64,000 nucleotides of DNA from Bradyrhizobium sp. AZCC 1721 (lineage in GTDB: Bacteria; Pseudomonadota; Alphaproteobacteria; Rhizobiales; Xanthobacteraceae), in contig NZ_JAZHSB010000001.1 in NCBI RefSeq assembly GCF_036924715.1, forward strand, positions 3,153,001 through 3,217,000, written 5' to 3'. Made by a program: the position numbers and the translations under genes. Shown here one piece after another: positions 9,493 to 18,010 of this stretch. The notes beneath the pieces were generated by a model. That model did no database searches, was not told the origin of the DNA, and was given only the letters and a program-made list of their open reading frames with translations. Numbering within the stretch: position 1 is the first letter of the stretch; every line of letters starts with the position of its first letter.

Positions 9493-10305
9493 ATGGTGGA
9501 ACGGGAGAAGTTGATGCAGGCCGCGCGTGCGATCGAAATCCTAGAGCGGCAACGGCAAGCAGCACAAGGGCTTCGTGGAAAACGGCGCGCAAGTCCTGAA
9601 TTTCATAAATGGCGGCGCGATACCGAGATCGCCATCGAGCGAGCATTTATGCCTGGCAGCCGCAACATCAATGACTTCAAAAGCATCCGCTACACTTTAA
9701 GCGCTTTCTCGTCAGGTACGGAAGACTACGTATTCCAGCAAGCGTATGAGCGCGGCCTTGCCCGAGCTGACGCGATCCTCGCTTCGATGATTGATGAAAT
9801 TCGTGACTATGCGCCGGATGATGTTGAAGGCGATGCCGGCGCGCCTGATCAACTGAACTTGATTGAGCGATTGTGCCTGCGCTTTCACGCCGCGGCGCGT
9901 ACACTCCAGCATCGTTACGACAAACGCCCAACTCTTGAGATTAACGACGAATACGACGTGCAGGACCTACTGCACGCATTCCTCCGGCTACACTTCGACG
10001 ATATTCGGCCTGAGGAGTGGACGCCGAGCTACGCGGGGCGCTCATCGCGCGTCGATTTCCTGCTCAAGGCGGAGCGGATCGTCGTCGAGGTAAAGAAGAC
10101 GCGTGCATCAATGAAGGCCGGTGAACTCGGTGAGCAACTTATCATCGACCGAGCGCGCTACGAGCAGCACCCCGACTGCGATACGCTCGTGTGCTTTGTC
10201 TATGATCCAGAAGGGCGTGTCGGAAATCCGACGGGTATTGAACGTGATCTCGAGAATCACCCCGGTGGGATTAAGGTACGAGTAATCGTTGCGCCGAAGT
10301 CATGA
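9493..10305 (+). CDS. PD-(D/E)XK nuclease-like protein (defence candidate)
   Basis: A protein of about 270 residues; start taken at ATG 9493, though no good ribosome site is seen. The N-terminal part is helical, with the pattern FHKWRRDTEIAIERAF near residue 35-50, which I recall from several bacterial conflict-type proteins. The C-terminal 100 residues fit a restriction-endonuclease fold: YDVQDLLHAFLRLHF, then RVDFLLK with Asp188, then IVVEVKK with Glu199 and Lys201, the canonical D...ExK triad. LVCFVYDPEGR follows as the next core strand. It is the first gene after guaA, and a HEPN-type protein gene follows 185 bases later on the same strand. A nucleic-acid cleaving effector in phage defence is a reasonable inference; no partner specificity subunit is seen. 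Confidence 0.6.
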   Translation: MVEREKLMQAARAIEILERQRQAAQGLRGKRRASPEFHKWRRDTEIAIERAFMPGSRNINDFKSIRYTLSAFSSGTEDYVFQQAYERGLARADAILASMIDEIRDYAPDDVEGDAGAPDQLNLIERLCLRFHAAARTLQHRYDKRPTLEINDEYDVQDLLHAFLRLHFDDIRPEEWTPSYAGRSSRVDFLLKAERIVVEVKKTRASMKAGELGEQLIIDRARYEQHPDCDTLVCFVYDPEGRVGNPTGIERDLENHPGGIKVRVIVAPKS

Positions 10306-10314
10306 GCTAGGGCC

Positions 10315-10390
10315 GTAGGGTGGATTAGCGAAGCGTAATCCGCCATGTTGTTGAGTGAGTTCGGCCGGTTACGCTATCGCTAATCCGCGC
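10315..10390. repeat. Family C intergenic repeat
   Basis: GTAGGGTGGATTAGCGAAGCGTAATCCGCC at the left (10315-10344) and the inverted CGGTTACGCTATCGCTAATCCGC at the right (about 10366-10388) bracket a short centre. The core GGATTAGCGAAGCGTAATCC is itself palindromic. The same family occurs at 15178-15302. It lies between the nuclease-like and HEPN-like genes, so the two may be separately transcribed. Confidence 0.7.
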
Positions 10391-10489
10391 TGATACCTTG
10401 TGTTGCCAAGAATCTCCTCTCACGCATAGCTTGCATCTCGGGTTGTTACACTAATAATTGTTCTGATCGAAATCCTATCTAACGGATGC

Positions 10490-12430
10490 ATGTTAGTGAG
10501 CGATATTTCCGACGAGATCTATCAAGCCGCTAGAGCGGTACTGGAAGCCGATCCGAAGAATGCCCGAGCTAGATTGAAGGAGACGCTGCAGCGTTTCATC
10601 CGTTCCAATTTTGCGGTTTGCTCTGGATCGATTGTAGATGAATCGGGCAATCGGAGTTCCTGCTTTTCAATCATCGTATGTCGGGTTGATAGTACCTTTC
10701 AACCAGGCGACCAAAAAGATGTTCCTGCCGATCGAGTGGCCGCTGTTGTCGAGTTCGTAGAAGAAATCGATTTGACTACGTTCCAGCAAGCCTATGCGCG
10801 AATCTCAAAGGTAAAACAGCTGGCAAAGACGCCTGTTCTTCGGGGCGAAACACGGACGAACATTACTCTTGGCATCGTCTTCGCTCTGCGAACAAGAATT
10901 TCGCTCGATTCCTTGGCTGACGAGCTGTTTCGACTCAATGCGGCAACGCCGCATCGTGCTTGGATCGATATGCTGGTGGTTGCCCCTCATGGAGTTCTAA
11001 ATTATGCGGTACAGTTTCCTGGAGAATTACTGAGCGGGGACTTTCTGCCGCCGGCCGAGGGTGCCTTCAGACCACCAGCGCCACCTGCGATTTACGTCAC
11101 CATCGTAATGCGGCCAACAGGTCCTTTGGCGATAAATAAGCTAGTCGCATTCTTGGTTGGGCATCTTGTTTTCTTTGCGCCTGACGTCGCCAATACGCTG
11201 CCCAATGGGCAAGATATATTGGTTGGCCAACCATCTGACGCGATTACCACTCGCGGATTTCAGCCAAATGTTCGTGGTGAATTCGTCCCTGTCCCGGAAG
11301 ACGGATACAGCGGACAGTTCATACCGAGAAATCCGATTTTGCTCGAAGACGCGCGCGGCGAAGTTCTAGTCGCGATTAATTTCTTCAAATGGCAAGAGGG
11401 AGGCGTTATTCTCTCTACTGGGAAACTTCCCCTTGAGGGACTCTTGTTCTTTCTGCCAAACGTGAAGCCCGAATTTTTGAGGGTGATGAGGAGGCCGACC
11501 CATCAGATATCGCCGGTTCTGCCGATTTCAGAGATTGAATTCCGCCGATGGCTGGCAAACATCCAGCGACAATCCGATCTAAAAATTAGCAACCGAGCAG
11601 ACGGCATTGTGATGCAGAAGTATATGGATGAGGGGACAAGCACTCCATTTATTGCTCGATGCACGCTCGGATTGCTCCGCGTTCGCGCGAATATCTTCAA
11701 AGAGGAATCTGCCCGCCTCGCTTTCGATCGCATATTTCAAAGCTCTCTGGCGTCTATTATGGCGGCCCGAACCGCGCGTAATGATCTTTCGAGGCATTGG
11801 ATCAATCATCAAGAAGGAATCGCGTCGGGAGAGTTAGCCAAAATAGAGGGGCGCAACATTCGTGTGCTGGAAAATATCAACAAGGACCTCTCCACAAAAT
11901 TCGAAACGTTTCTGAATGCAGGTGCGCGATCAATCAAGACAGGGGTCCAGAGCCTTTGCTCGAATCTCGGAATAGATATCGGATTCCTTTTCAAAAAGAC
12001 TAATGCGTTTCATACGGGAGTTGAGCGCTTGAAGGCGGTTGATCCTCATCTCGCGGAGTACCTCGTCCATAGTCGGGCATGGACTGAGCGCCTTATCCTG
12101 CTTAGAAACAACCTCGAACATGAGGTTTGGGAATTTCCCCGAGTGACATATGCGCTTGAGAGCGGCAGGGTCGCCGCGAAGGAACCAAGCCTATCTGGCG
12201 AAGCTATAACGGTCACAGTCGCGACGCTCTTTGATCGCATTGCGTGTTTCTTCGAAGAAATGATCGCTCACGGTCTGCAGCGAAATTTGCCGGCAGGCAT
12301 ATCTATAACCGAGATACCTTTGCAGCAACGAACACGCGAAGCACCAGAGAGGTTTCGCATTACAGTGACGAAGGGCGGGGAACTCCCCTGGAAGATTACC
12401 TACCACCAAGAGCATTTTGAAGATGTCTGA
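10490..12430 (+). CDS. Large protein with degenerate nuclease-like N-terminus and HEPN-type R-X4-H motif
   Basis: A 646-residue soluble protein in AT-richer DNA (about 47 percent GC in two 60-base samples). Residues 46-56 read GSIVDESGNRS and are followed by VAAVVEFVEEIDLTTFQQAYARI; this resembles the DUF6602-type nuclease-like domain, but the expected Asp (IDVLIYD in relatives, from memory) and the ExK motif are replaced. Near the C-terminus LILLRNNLEHE places Arg539 and His544 in the R-X4-H pattern of HEPN ribonucleases, on a helical background. A central region (residues 150-330) has alternating strands of unknown type. No membrane segment is visible. The position behind the nuclease-like gene at the guaA insertion site suggests a defence or toxin role; this is inference. 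Confidence 0.55.
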   Translation: MLVSDISDEIYQAARAVLEADPKNARARLKETLQRFIRSNFAVCSGSIVDESGNRSSCFSIIVCRVDSTFQPGDQKDVPADRVAAVVEFVEEIDLTTFQQAYARISKVKQLAKTPVLRGETRTNITLGIVFALRTRISLDSLADELFRLNAATPHRAWIDMLVVAPHGVLNYAVQFPGELLSGDFLPPAEGAFRPPAPPAIYVTIVMRPTGPLAINKLVAFLVGHLVFFAPDVANTLPNGQDILVGQPSDAITTRGFQPNVRGEFVPVPEDGYSGQFIPRNPILLEDARGEVLVAINFFKWQEGGVILSTGKLPLEGLLFFLPNVKPEFLRVMRRPTHQISPVLPISEIEFRRWLANIQRQSDLKISNRADGIVMQKYMDEGTSTPFIARCTLGLLRVRANIFKEESARLAFDRIFQSSLASIMAARTARNDLSRHWINHQEGIASGELAKIEGRNIRVLENINKDLSTKFETFLNAGARSIKTGVQSLCSNLGIDIGFLFKKTNAFHTGVERLKAVDPHLAEYLVHSRAWTERLILLRNNLEHEVWEFPRVTYALESGRVAAKEPSLSGEAITVTVATLFDRIACFFEEMIAHGLQRNLPAGISITEIPLQQRTREAPERFRITVTKGGELPWKITYHQEHFEDV

Positions 12431-12579
12431 CTACGAATCGACTACTAGCTAATCGCTAAGCCACGTGACGTGCCTCTCCGCGACCGCTCGCAGTGGCGGT
12501 CACCCCAGCGCAAACGTGGGATGTGCGGTGCGTGACCGCATGGTACGACGTCGGGATCACCTCTCTGGAGTGATCCTCG

Positions 12580-13839
12580 ATGTCCACCGCGACCGCCCCA
12601 AGCCAACAGCCCCAAACCGCCGCCCAGACCGATCCGCAAACGCTCGGCTGGATGCAGGGCTTCCCCCCGCCGCCGGATAAAGCCATCACCTTCCAGAACG
12701 GATCGTTCCGCAGTTTCCCCGAATTGCGCTGGGCCTGGAGCAACATCCGCCAACTGGTGCCGACCGTGAACGTCTGGCGCGGCGCGGGGCCCGCGTCCGT
12801 GTTGCCGCGCGAGGAGCATGATATCGGCGCGTCCGCTTCGGTCACGATGGACGGGCGGCCGATGACGTTTGCGCGCATGCTTGAGGAAACCTATGCCGAT
12901 GGCGTCGCCGTGCTGCACCGGGGCAGGTTGATCTACGAGCGCTATTTCGGTGCGCTGAAGCCGCACAAGCCGCATATCGCGATGTCGGTCACAAAATCGT
13001 TCACCGGCACGCTCGCCGGCATTCTGGTCGTGGAGGGCAAGATCGATCCGCAAGCGCCGATCACGGACTATGTGCCGGAGCTCAAGGCCAGCGCGTTCGG
13101 CGATGCGCGCGTGCACGAGGCGATGGATATGACCACGGGCCTCGAATACACCGAGGTCTATACCGACAAGAATTCCGGCGTGTTCGGGCTCAGGCGGGCG
13201 AACGGCATGGCGCCGATCGAGCCGGGCTACGAGGGCGCGACCAATATTTTCGATTTCCTGTGTGCGCAGCGCAAGCAGGGCGAGCACGGCAAGGCCTTCG
13301 CCTACAAGACCGTCAATTCAGACGTGCTGGCCTGGATCTGCCGGCGGGCGAGCGGCATGACGTTGTCCGATCTGCTCTCGGAGCGGATCTGGATTCCGAT
13401 GGGTGCGGAAGAGGACGCGCATTATCACGTCGACCGCATCGGCACCGAAAGCGGCGGCGGCGGGCTTTCGACGACACTGCGCGATCTGGCCCGCTTCGGC
13501 GAGACGATCCGCAATCACGGTCGCTTCAACGGCCGCCAGATCGTGCCGTCTCAAGTCGTCGAAGACATCGCGCGCGGCGGCGATCCCGAAAAGTTCAAGC
13601 CGGCCGGCTACACCACATTGCCCGGCGCGTCGTACCGGAACCAGTGGTGGGTGACACATAACGCGCACGGTGCCTTCATGGCGCGCGGCGTTCACGGGCA
13701 GGGCATCTATATCGATCCGAAAGCCGAGATGGTGATCGCCCGCTATGCCTCACACCCGGCCGCCGGCAACGCCGCCAACGACCCGGTGACGCTGCCGGCT
13801 TACATGGCGCTGGCGAAGGATTTGATGGCGGGAGGCTGA
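12580..13839 (+). CDS. Serine hydrolase, beta-lactamase class C / 6-aminohexanoate-dimer hydrolase-like
   Basis: A 419-residue member of the beta-lactamase/esterase superfamily. The catalytic S-x-x-K is in AMSVTKSFTG near residue 130-140 (Ser-Val-Thr-Lys). The second-motif Tyr is in FAYKTVNSDVLAW near 245, and a GGGGL loop near 288 precedes the C-terminal part with HGQGIYIDP. This arrangement is that of NylB-like amide or ester hydrolases rather than true beta-lactamases. No signal peptide is seen, so it is probably cytosolic. ATG 12580 has TGGAG about 12 bases upstream. Substrate unknown; NylB relatives often act on small amides or esters. Confidence 0.82.
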   Translation: MSTATAPSQQPQTAAQTDPQTLGWMQGFPPPPDKAITFQNGSFRSFPELRWAWSNIRQLVPTVNVWRGAGPASVLPREEHDIGASASVTMDGRPMTFARMLEETYADGVAVLHRGRLIYERYFGALKPHKPHIAMSVTKSFTGTLAGILVVEGKIDPQAPITDYVPELKASAFGDARVHEAMDMTTGLEYTEVYTDKNSGVFGLRRANGMAPIEPGYEGATNIFDFLCAQRKQGEHGKAFAYKTVNSDVLAWICRRASGMTLSDLLSERIWIPMGAEEDAHYHVDRIGTESGGGGLSTTLRDLARFGETIRNHGRFNGRQIVPSQVVEDIARGGDPEKFKPAGYTTLPGASYRNQWWVTHNAHGAFMARGVHGQGIYIDPKAEMVIARYASHPAAGNAANDPVTLPAYMALAKDLMAGG

Positions 13840-13950
13840 CGCCGTTGGCGCTCACGTCGATCCGCGCGTGGATCGCGCTCTGCGGTGCCTTCAATCGCTT
13901 CATTGACATCCTGCAATGCGATATCGAGCAGGACGCTGCCGGAAGCTCGT

Positions 13951-13990
13951 AAGCGCGGCCCGATGGCAGGCTCCGGCGTAATCTGGCGCA
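13951..13990. repeat. Truncated family C repeat fragment
   Basis: GCGCGGCCCGATGGCAGGCTCCGGCGTAAT at about 13953-13982 matches the interior of the 15178-15302 repeat (GCGCGGCCCGATGACAGGCTCCGGCGTAAT) with one mismatch, but the outer arms are missing. It lies in the 159-base gap between the serine hydrolase and the converging DUF3237 gene. Confidence 0.55.
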
Positions 13991-13998
13991 TTCAGCAA

Positions 13999-14487
13999 TC
14001 ACGTGACGCGGTAAATGCGGTACTCGATCTGGTTTTTTCCGGTGAGACGGCCCTCGGCCAAAAATACATGCTGGTTGAGCCAGGCATAATTCGGTGCGCC
14101 GGTATCGAAGCGCATCGCCATCCGCATGTAGTGATCTTCAAAGCGCGTGGCGGTGGCCGCTTCAGCGGCGTTGGTGAATGCGTCATTCATCTGCACGAGG
14201 CCGGTGTAGTGCAGCAGAATAACCGCGTCATCGTCCGTGATGAATTGCACGCGGACATCGGGCCGGCCAAAGCCATCCGCGCCCGGCCGGTACCAGTCAC
14301 CGCCCGGCATCGCGATCCGCGCATTGATACGCGGACCTTCCAGCGTGCCCTCGCTCATCTCCCAGTAGATGTGCTCGCCAAGGGGCGAGCCTTGCGTCGC
14401 CGGCATCGGACCGCGCACGCGCAGACGATAGGTCATCTCGAATTCAAGACCAGCCATTGGATCGGCCTTTTCAGCAACATCGGTCAA
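13999..14487 (-). CDS. DUF3237 family protein
   Basis: A 162-residue protein of the DUF3237 family, a small beta-barrel-type domain. Family features seen are the opening FEMTYRLRVRGPM, the central GPRINARIAMPGGDWYRPGADG, and the DDDAVILLHYTGLVQM block followed by MRMAMRFDTGAPNYAWLNQHVFLAEG. Two starts are possible: ATG 14487 or ATG 14457 (MAGLEFEMTY), which begins where family members usually begin. No enzymatic function is established; family members occur near catabolic genes. It stands alone here, divergent from the HAB mutase-like gene. Confidence 0.8.
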   Translation of the reverse strand: MTDVAEKADPMAGLEFEMTYRLRVRGPMPATQGSPLGEHIYWEMSEGTLEGPRINARIAMPGGDWYRPGADGFGRPDVRVQFITDDDAVILLHYTGLVQMNDAFTNAAEAATATRFEDHYMRMAMRFDTGAPNYAWLNQHVFLAEGRLTGKNQIEYRIYRVT

Positions 14488-14718
14488 CGGCGGCGCCGGC
14501 GCGCCGTTCCCGGTGAAGGACTGCCTGGCTGGCCGGGATCACCAAGGATTTTTTGGTTCCAGACATGCTCGCGATCAAGACGCGCTTCATGCACTTCCTG
14601 GCACTACGCCCGATCGGCAGGGATCCATCTTTCGACATCGGCTTTCCGGCCCTATCTGCTCCTCGTCGCGGAGGGGAGTACGCTAGACATCACGGTGACA
14701 GCCGAAAAGGAGCAACGC

Positions 14719-15189
14719 ATGAGCGCGACAGCACTGGCCGTGCAGGGTCACCGGCTGATTCAGATCGGCGTGGCCCTGTTCCTCTTCACGAGCTTCCAGG
14801 GATTTGCGGTGCCGTATTTCGCCGCACCCAATCTCGGCCGTTCGGTTCACACGCTCAGCGGATTTACCGGAGTGTTGCTTGTGGCCGTGGGTCTGGTCTG
14901 GCCGAAGCTGAAACTCACATCGGTGCCGTCACGGCTGGCATTCTGGTTTCTCATCTATTCCGCGCTTGCAACGATCGCCGGTTTCGTGATCGCGGCTCTT
15001 TCGGGAGCCGGCGGTTCGATCATTCCGATCGCGGCGGCCGGCGCTCGTGGGAGCGACGCTCAGGAGATGCTGATCCAACTCGTCATGTACCCAGCCGCCC
15101 CGACGGGAATCATATCCTTTGCGCTGATCCTCTGGGGTCTTCGCGGCAGCGGGGTTCATGAGAACTCAGTAGCTCGCAGGGTGGATTAG
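14719..15189 (+). CDS. (Hydroxyamino)benzene mutase-like membrane protein
   Basis: A 156-residue integral membrane protein with four helices (near residues 10-30, 45-62, 70-95, 120-145). The pattern PNLGRSVHTLSGFTGVLLVAVGLVWPKL followed by AGGSIIPIAAAGARG matches the HabA type of hydroxylaminobenzene mutase, which rearranges hydroxylaminobenzene to 2-aminophenol in nitroarene degradation. I start at ATG 14719 because AAAAGGAG is 7-8 bases upstream; the frame stays open far upstream without good codon signals. The last five codons and the TAG stop lie inside the family C repeat at 15178, so the original C-terminus may have been replaced. No other nitroarene genes are nearby, so the role here is uncertain. 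Confidence 0.65.
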   Translation: MSATALAVQGHRLIQIGVALFLFTSFQGFAVPYFAAPNLGRSVHTLSGFTGVLLVAVGLVWPKLKLTSVPSRLAFWFLIYSALATIAGFVIAALSGAGGSIIPIAAAGARGSDAQEMLIQLVMYPAAPTGIISFALILWGLRGSGVHENSVARRVD

Positions 15190-15302
15190 CCCAACGGGTC
15201 CGCGCAAAGCGCGGCCCGATGACAGGCTCCGGCGTAATCCACCGCATTGTCACATCGTGACGAACGCGTGAACGGCGGGTTACGCTTTCGCGAACCCACC
15301 CC
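15178..15302. repeat. Family C intergenic repeat, long copy
   Basis: Starts with CAGGGTGGATTAGCCCAACGGG, passes through a GTCCGCGCAAAGCGCGGCCC inner hairpin and GGCGTAATCCACCGC, and ends with CGGGTTACGCTTTCGCGAACCCACCC. The left and right parts are two linked GGTGGATTAGC/GTAATCCACC-type palindromes. The left end supplies the stop codon of the preceding mutase-like gene. Confidence 0.7.
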
Positions 15303-15375
15303 GCCGACCTGCGCCGCCGTTAGCATTTCCATTTCCTGCACATATGCTAGAAGCCGCAGCGCAGGGGGAGCCGCC

Positions 15376-16011
15376 ATGTTTCGTGTTGCAAATGATGCTC
15401 GGTTCTGGGATCGCGCTGCGCGCAAATATGCCGCCGACCCGATCGCCGATATGGCGGGCTATGAGCGCACGCTGGAGCGGACGCGACATTATCTCAAGGG
15501 GGACGAAGCGGCATTCGAGTTCGGATGCGGAACGGGAACGACGGCGCTAAAGCTCGCGCCATCGGTCGGGCGCATTGTGGCGACCGACTTATCGGGCGAA
15601 ATGATCGCGATCGCGCGCGAGAAGGCGAAGGCCGAGGGCTGCAGCAACGCCACGTTCGAAGTGGTGCGGCCCGAGGCGGCGCCGTGGCCGGACGGGACTT
15701 TCGATATCGCTTTCGGCTTCAACGTTCTGCATCTGGTGGCTGAGCGCGAAGCGGCGCTCCGAAGCGTCCATCGGCTGCTGCGGCCCGGCGGGATCTTCAT
15801 TTCCAAGACGCCGTGCCTGAAGGAAATGAATCCGCTATTGCGCATTGCGCTGCCCCTGATGCAACTCGTCGGCAAGGCGCCCTATGTGGCGTTCCTGTCC
15901 GCGGAGGACCTGGAGCGCGAAATTTCGGCAGCGGGATTTGAAATCATCGAGCGCGCCCGCCATGCCTCGCGTGGCAAGGACGGGCGGCCGTTCGTTGTGG
16001 CAAGGAAGTAA
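15376..16011 (+). CDS. Class I SAM-dependent methyltransferase
   Basis: A 211-residue methyltransferase of the UbiE/Methyltransf_11 type. Motif I is FEFGCGTGTTALKLA near residue 50, motif II the acidic ATDLSGEMI near 72, and motif IV the FDIAFGFNVLHLV block near 115, followed by LLRPGGIFISKTP. ATG 15376 is chosen over upstream in-frame starts because GGGGGAG lies 8 bases before it and the upstream sequence belongs to the repeat. The methyl acceptor cannot be told. It converges with the AraC-type regulator. Confidence 0.82.
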   Translation: MFRVANDARFWDRAARKYAADPIADMAGYERTLERTRHYLKGDEAAFEFGCGTGTTALKLAPSVGRIVATDLSGEMIAIAREKAKAEGCSNATFEVVRPEAAPWPDGTFDIAFGFNVLHLVAEREAALRSVHRLLRPGGIFISKTPCLKEMNPLLRIALPLMQLVGKAPYVAFLSAEDLEREISAAGFEIIERARHASRGKDGRPFVVARK

Positions 16012-16071
16012 TTGTCGATAGCCACACGGTGTGCTCATCGTGACGAACTGGTGAACAGTGCGCAGGGTGAA

Positions 16072-16962
16072 TCAGGCGGCCTGGACATTCCCTCTCGCTG
16101 CCTTGGTCTCCCGGCCCGGCGGCAAGCCGAACAGGCGGCCGTATTCCCGGGTGAACTGCGACACGCTCTCGTAGCCGACCGCAAAGGCCGCGCTGCTCGC
16201 GGCCATCCCTTCAGATAACATCAGGCGTCGCGCCTCGATCAGGCGCAATTGTTTCTGGAACTGCAGCGGCGAAAGCGACGTCACGGCCCGAAAATGCTGA
16301 TGGAAGGACGACGGGCTCATCCCGGAAACGGCCGCCAGTTGCTCGACCCGTAGTGGCTGGGCGAACTTGGCCCGAAGCATTGCGACCGCGCGCGCCACTC
16401 GCTGCACGTGACCGTCCGGCCAGCCAAGACGCCGGATCGCCTCTCCGTGGCGGCCGGTCAGAAGCCAGTAATGCATCTCACGTATCAACTGTGCGCGCAG
16501 CACTGGAACGGACGCCGGGCGCTCAATCAGGCGCATCAGCCGAAGGGCCGCGTCGGTGACCTCGGCATCGGTCGGCTCCCAGCGCACGGGCGCGCCGTCG
16601 GCGGTCGGCACGGCTTTCATCTCCACGGCGAGATCTGCGATCACCGCCGGGTCGAGGTCCAACACGAGCGCGAAGTAGGGCGAGGCGATGCTCGCCCGCT
16701 TGACCTGGCTCACCGTTGGAACGTCAGCTGTGACCAGCAAAGAGTCACCCGCGCTGAACGTGAAGGCCCGATTGCCCATCGTCACGTGCTTGGTTCCCTG
16801 CAGCACGAGACAGACGAGCGGTCGGGAGATCGCGTAGTCGAGGCCGCTGGGTGCAGTCGCACGAATGGCCGTCAGACCGGCAATGGGAGTCCGGGCAATC
16901 CCGGCCGGATCGGCATTGGCCTGTGCATAGCGGCGAACAGCCTTGAGGAGAGTGTCGGTCAT
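16072..16962 (-). CDS. AraC-family transcriptional regulator
   Basis: A 296-residue regulator. The N-terminal 170 residues form the cupin-like AraC_N ligand-binding domain (RPLVCLVLQGTKHVTMGNRAFTFSAGDSLLV). The C-terminal 100 residues have two helix-turn-helix units: AVSGMSPSSFHQHFRAVTSLSPLQFQKQLRL and AFAVGYESVSQFTREYGRLFG. It is divergent from the SDR gene at 17102, with about 140 bases between starts, and most likely controls it. The ligand is unknown; regulators of this subgroup often sense small aldehydes or alcohols. Confidence 0.9.
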   Translation of the reverse strand: MTDTLLKAVRRYAQANADPAGIARTPIAGLTAIRATAPSGLDYAISRPLVCLVLQGTKHVTMGNRAFTFSAGDSLLVTADVPTVSQVKRASIASPYFALVLDLDPAVIADLAVEMKAVPTADGAPVRWEPTDAEVTDAALRLMRLIERPASVPVLRAQLIREMHYWLLTGRHGEAIRRLGWPDGHVQRVARAVAMLRAKFAQPLRVEQLAAVSGMSPSSFHQHFRAVTSLSPLQFQKQLRLIEARRLMLSEGMAASSAAFAVGYESVSQFTREYGRLFGLPPGRETKAARGNVQAA

Positions 16963-17101
16963 GCGGCCATCCTATCGCGCCCGGATTGACGCGTAAATTC
17001 GATCTGGAGGATTAGGCAAGGATCGTCGAGGTTCCGGCAACTAAGGCTGGCTCGCGTGCGCCATATCGGCGTGGTCACGCATGCAAAAAGGAGTCTGACC
17101 A

Positions 17102-17857
17102 ATGACCAAGATCGTCCTCATTACCGGTGCAAGCCGCGGGCTCGGCCGGAACACGGCGCTCAACATCGCCCGCAAGGGCAGCGATGTCATCATCACCTAT
17201 CAAAGCCGGCAGCAAGACGCCGAAGCCGTTGTCGCCGAGATCGCGGCGATCGGCCGCAAGGCGATTGCCCTGCAGCTCGACGTCAGCGATGTCTCTACTT
17301 TCGCCTCGTTCGCCGATCGGCTGCGGACGATGCTTCGGAAAACCTGGCAGCGCGACAGATTCGATCACCTCGTGAACAATGCCGGCCATGGCGACATGGC
17401 GTCGATCGCCGAGACGACCGAGACGCAGTTCGACAGACTGGTCAACGTTCACTTCAAGGGCGTGTTCTTTCTCACCCAGGCGCTGCTGCCGCTGATCGCC
17501 GATGGCGGCCGGATCGTGAATCTTTCCACCGGCCTGACCCGCGTGTCCTTCCCCGGCTTCTCTGCCTATGCGGCGGCGAAAGGTGCGGTGGAAGTGCTCA
17601 GCGTTTACATGGCGAAGGAGCTCGGCAGCCGCGGCATTGCGGTCAACACGGTGGCACCGGGCGCGATCGAAACCGACTTCCTCGGCGGCGCCGTCCGCGA
17701 TACGCCGGATCTCAACAAGACCTTCGCGGGCATGACCAGCCTCGGCCGTGTCGGCCAGCCCGATGACATCGGCCCGATGATCGCGAGCCTGCTCCGCGAG
17801 GACAATCGTTGGATCAACGCCCAGCGGATCGAAGTCTCCGGCGGCCAGGTCATCTGA
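17102..17857 (+). CDS. SDR-family NAD(P)-dependent oxidoreductase
   Basis: A 251-residue classical short-chain dehydrogenase/reductase. The cofactor loop is ITGASRGLGRN at residues 7-17, the structural NNAG is near residue 96, the catalytic Ser is in VNLSTGLTR near 142, and the YxxxK pair is SAYAAAKGA near 158-162. PGAIETDFLGG follows as usual. The TGASRGLGRN with a downstream Ser/Arg-rich pattern suggests NADP preference, which is inference. ATG 17102 has AAAAGGAG about 9 bases upstream. It is divergent from the AraC-family gene, probably its target. Substrate unknown. Confidence 0.9.
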   Translation: MTKIVLITGASRGLGRNTALNIARKGSDVIITYQSRQQDAEAVVAEIAAIGRKAIALQLDVSDVSTFASFADRLRTMLRKTWQRDRFDHLVNNAGHGDMASIAETTETQFDRLVNVHFKGVFFLTQALLPLIADGGRIVNLSTGLTRVSFPGFSAYAAAKGAVEVLSVYMAKELGSRGIAVNTVAPGAIETDFLGGAVRDTPDLNKTFAGMTSLGRVGQPDDIGPMIASLLREDNRWINAQRIEVSGGQVI

Positions 17858-17964
17858 CCGATACGCCTGAGCGCGTTGACGCTAATGTTGGTGCGGTGCG
17901 CGCAAGCGCCCCCGACCGGACCTCCGACGTCGGTTGGATTAGAAAAGCGTACGTGATGACAGAT

Positions 17965-17997
17965 GGTGGGCGCGGCGCGATAGCGCCTTTGCCCACC
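17965..17997. terminator. Hairpin between converging SDR and toxin genes
   Basis: GGTGGGC (17965-17971) pairs with GCCCACC (17991-17997), and inside it GGCGC-GATA-GCGCC forms a second stem. It lies between the SDR stop and the vapC-like stop, so it probably terminates both transcripts. There is no U-run, so the type of termination is uncertain. Confidence 0.55.
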
Positions 17998-18010
17998 CTG
18001 CGGCTGCTAG

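Noticed and set aside
13885..14718. A long plus-strand extension upstream of the mutase-like gene
   Set aside because: It runs antisense through the DUF3237 gene and has no family pattern; the proper start with a ribosome site is at 14719.
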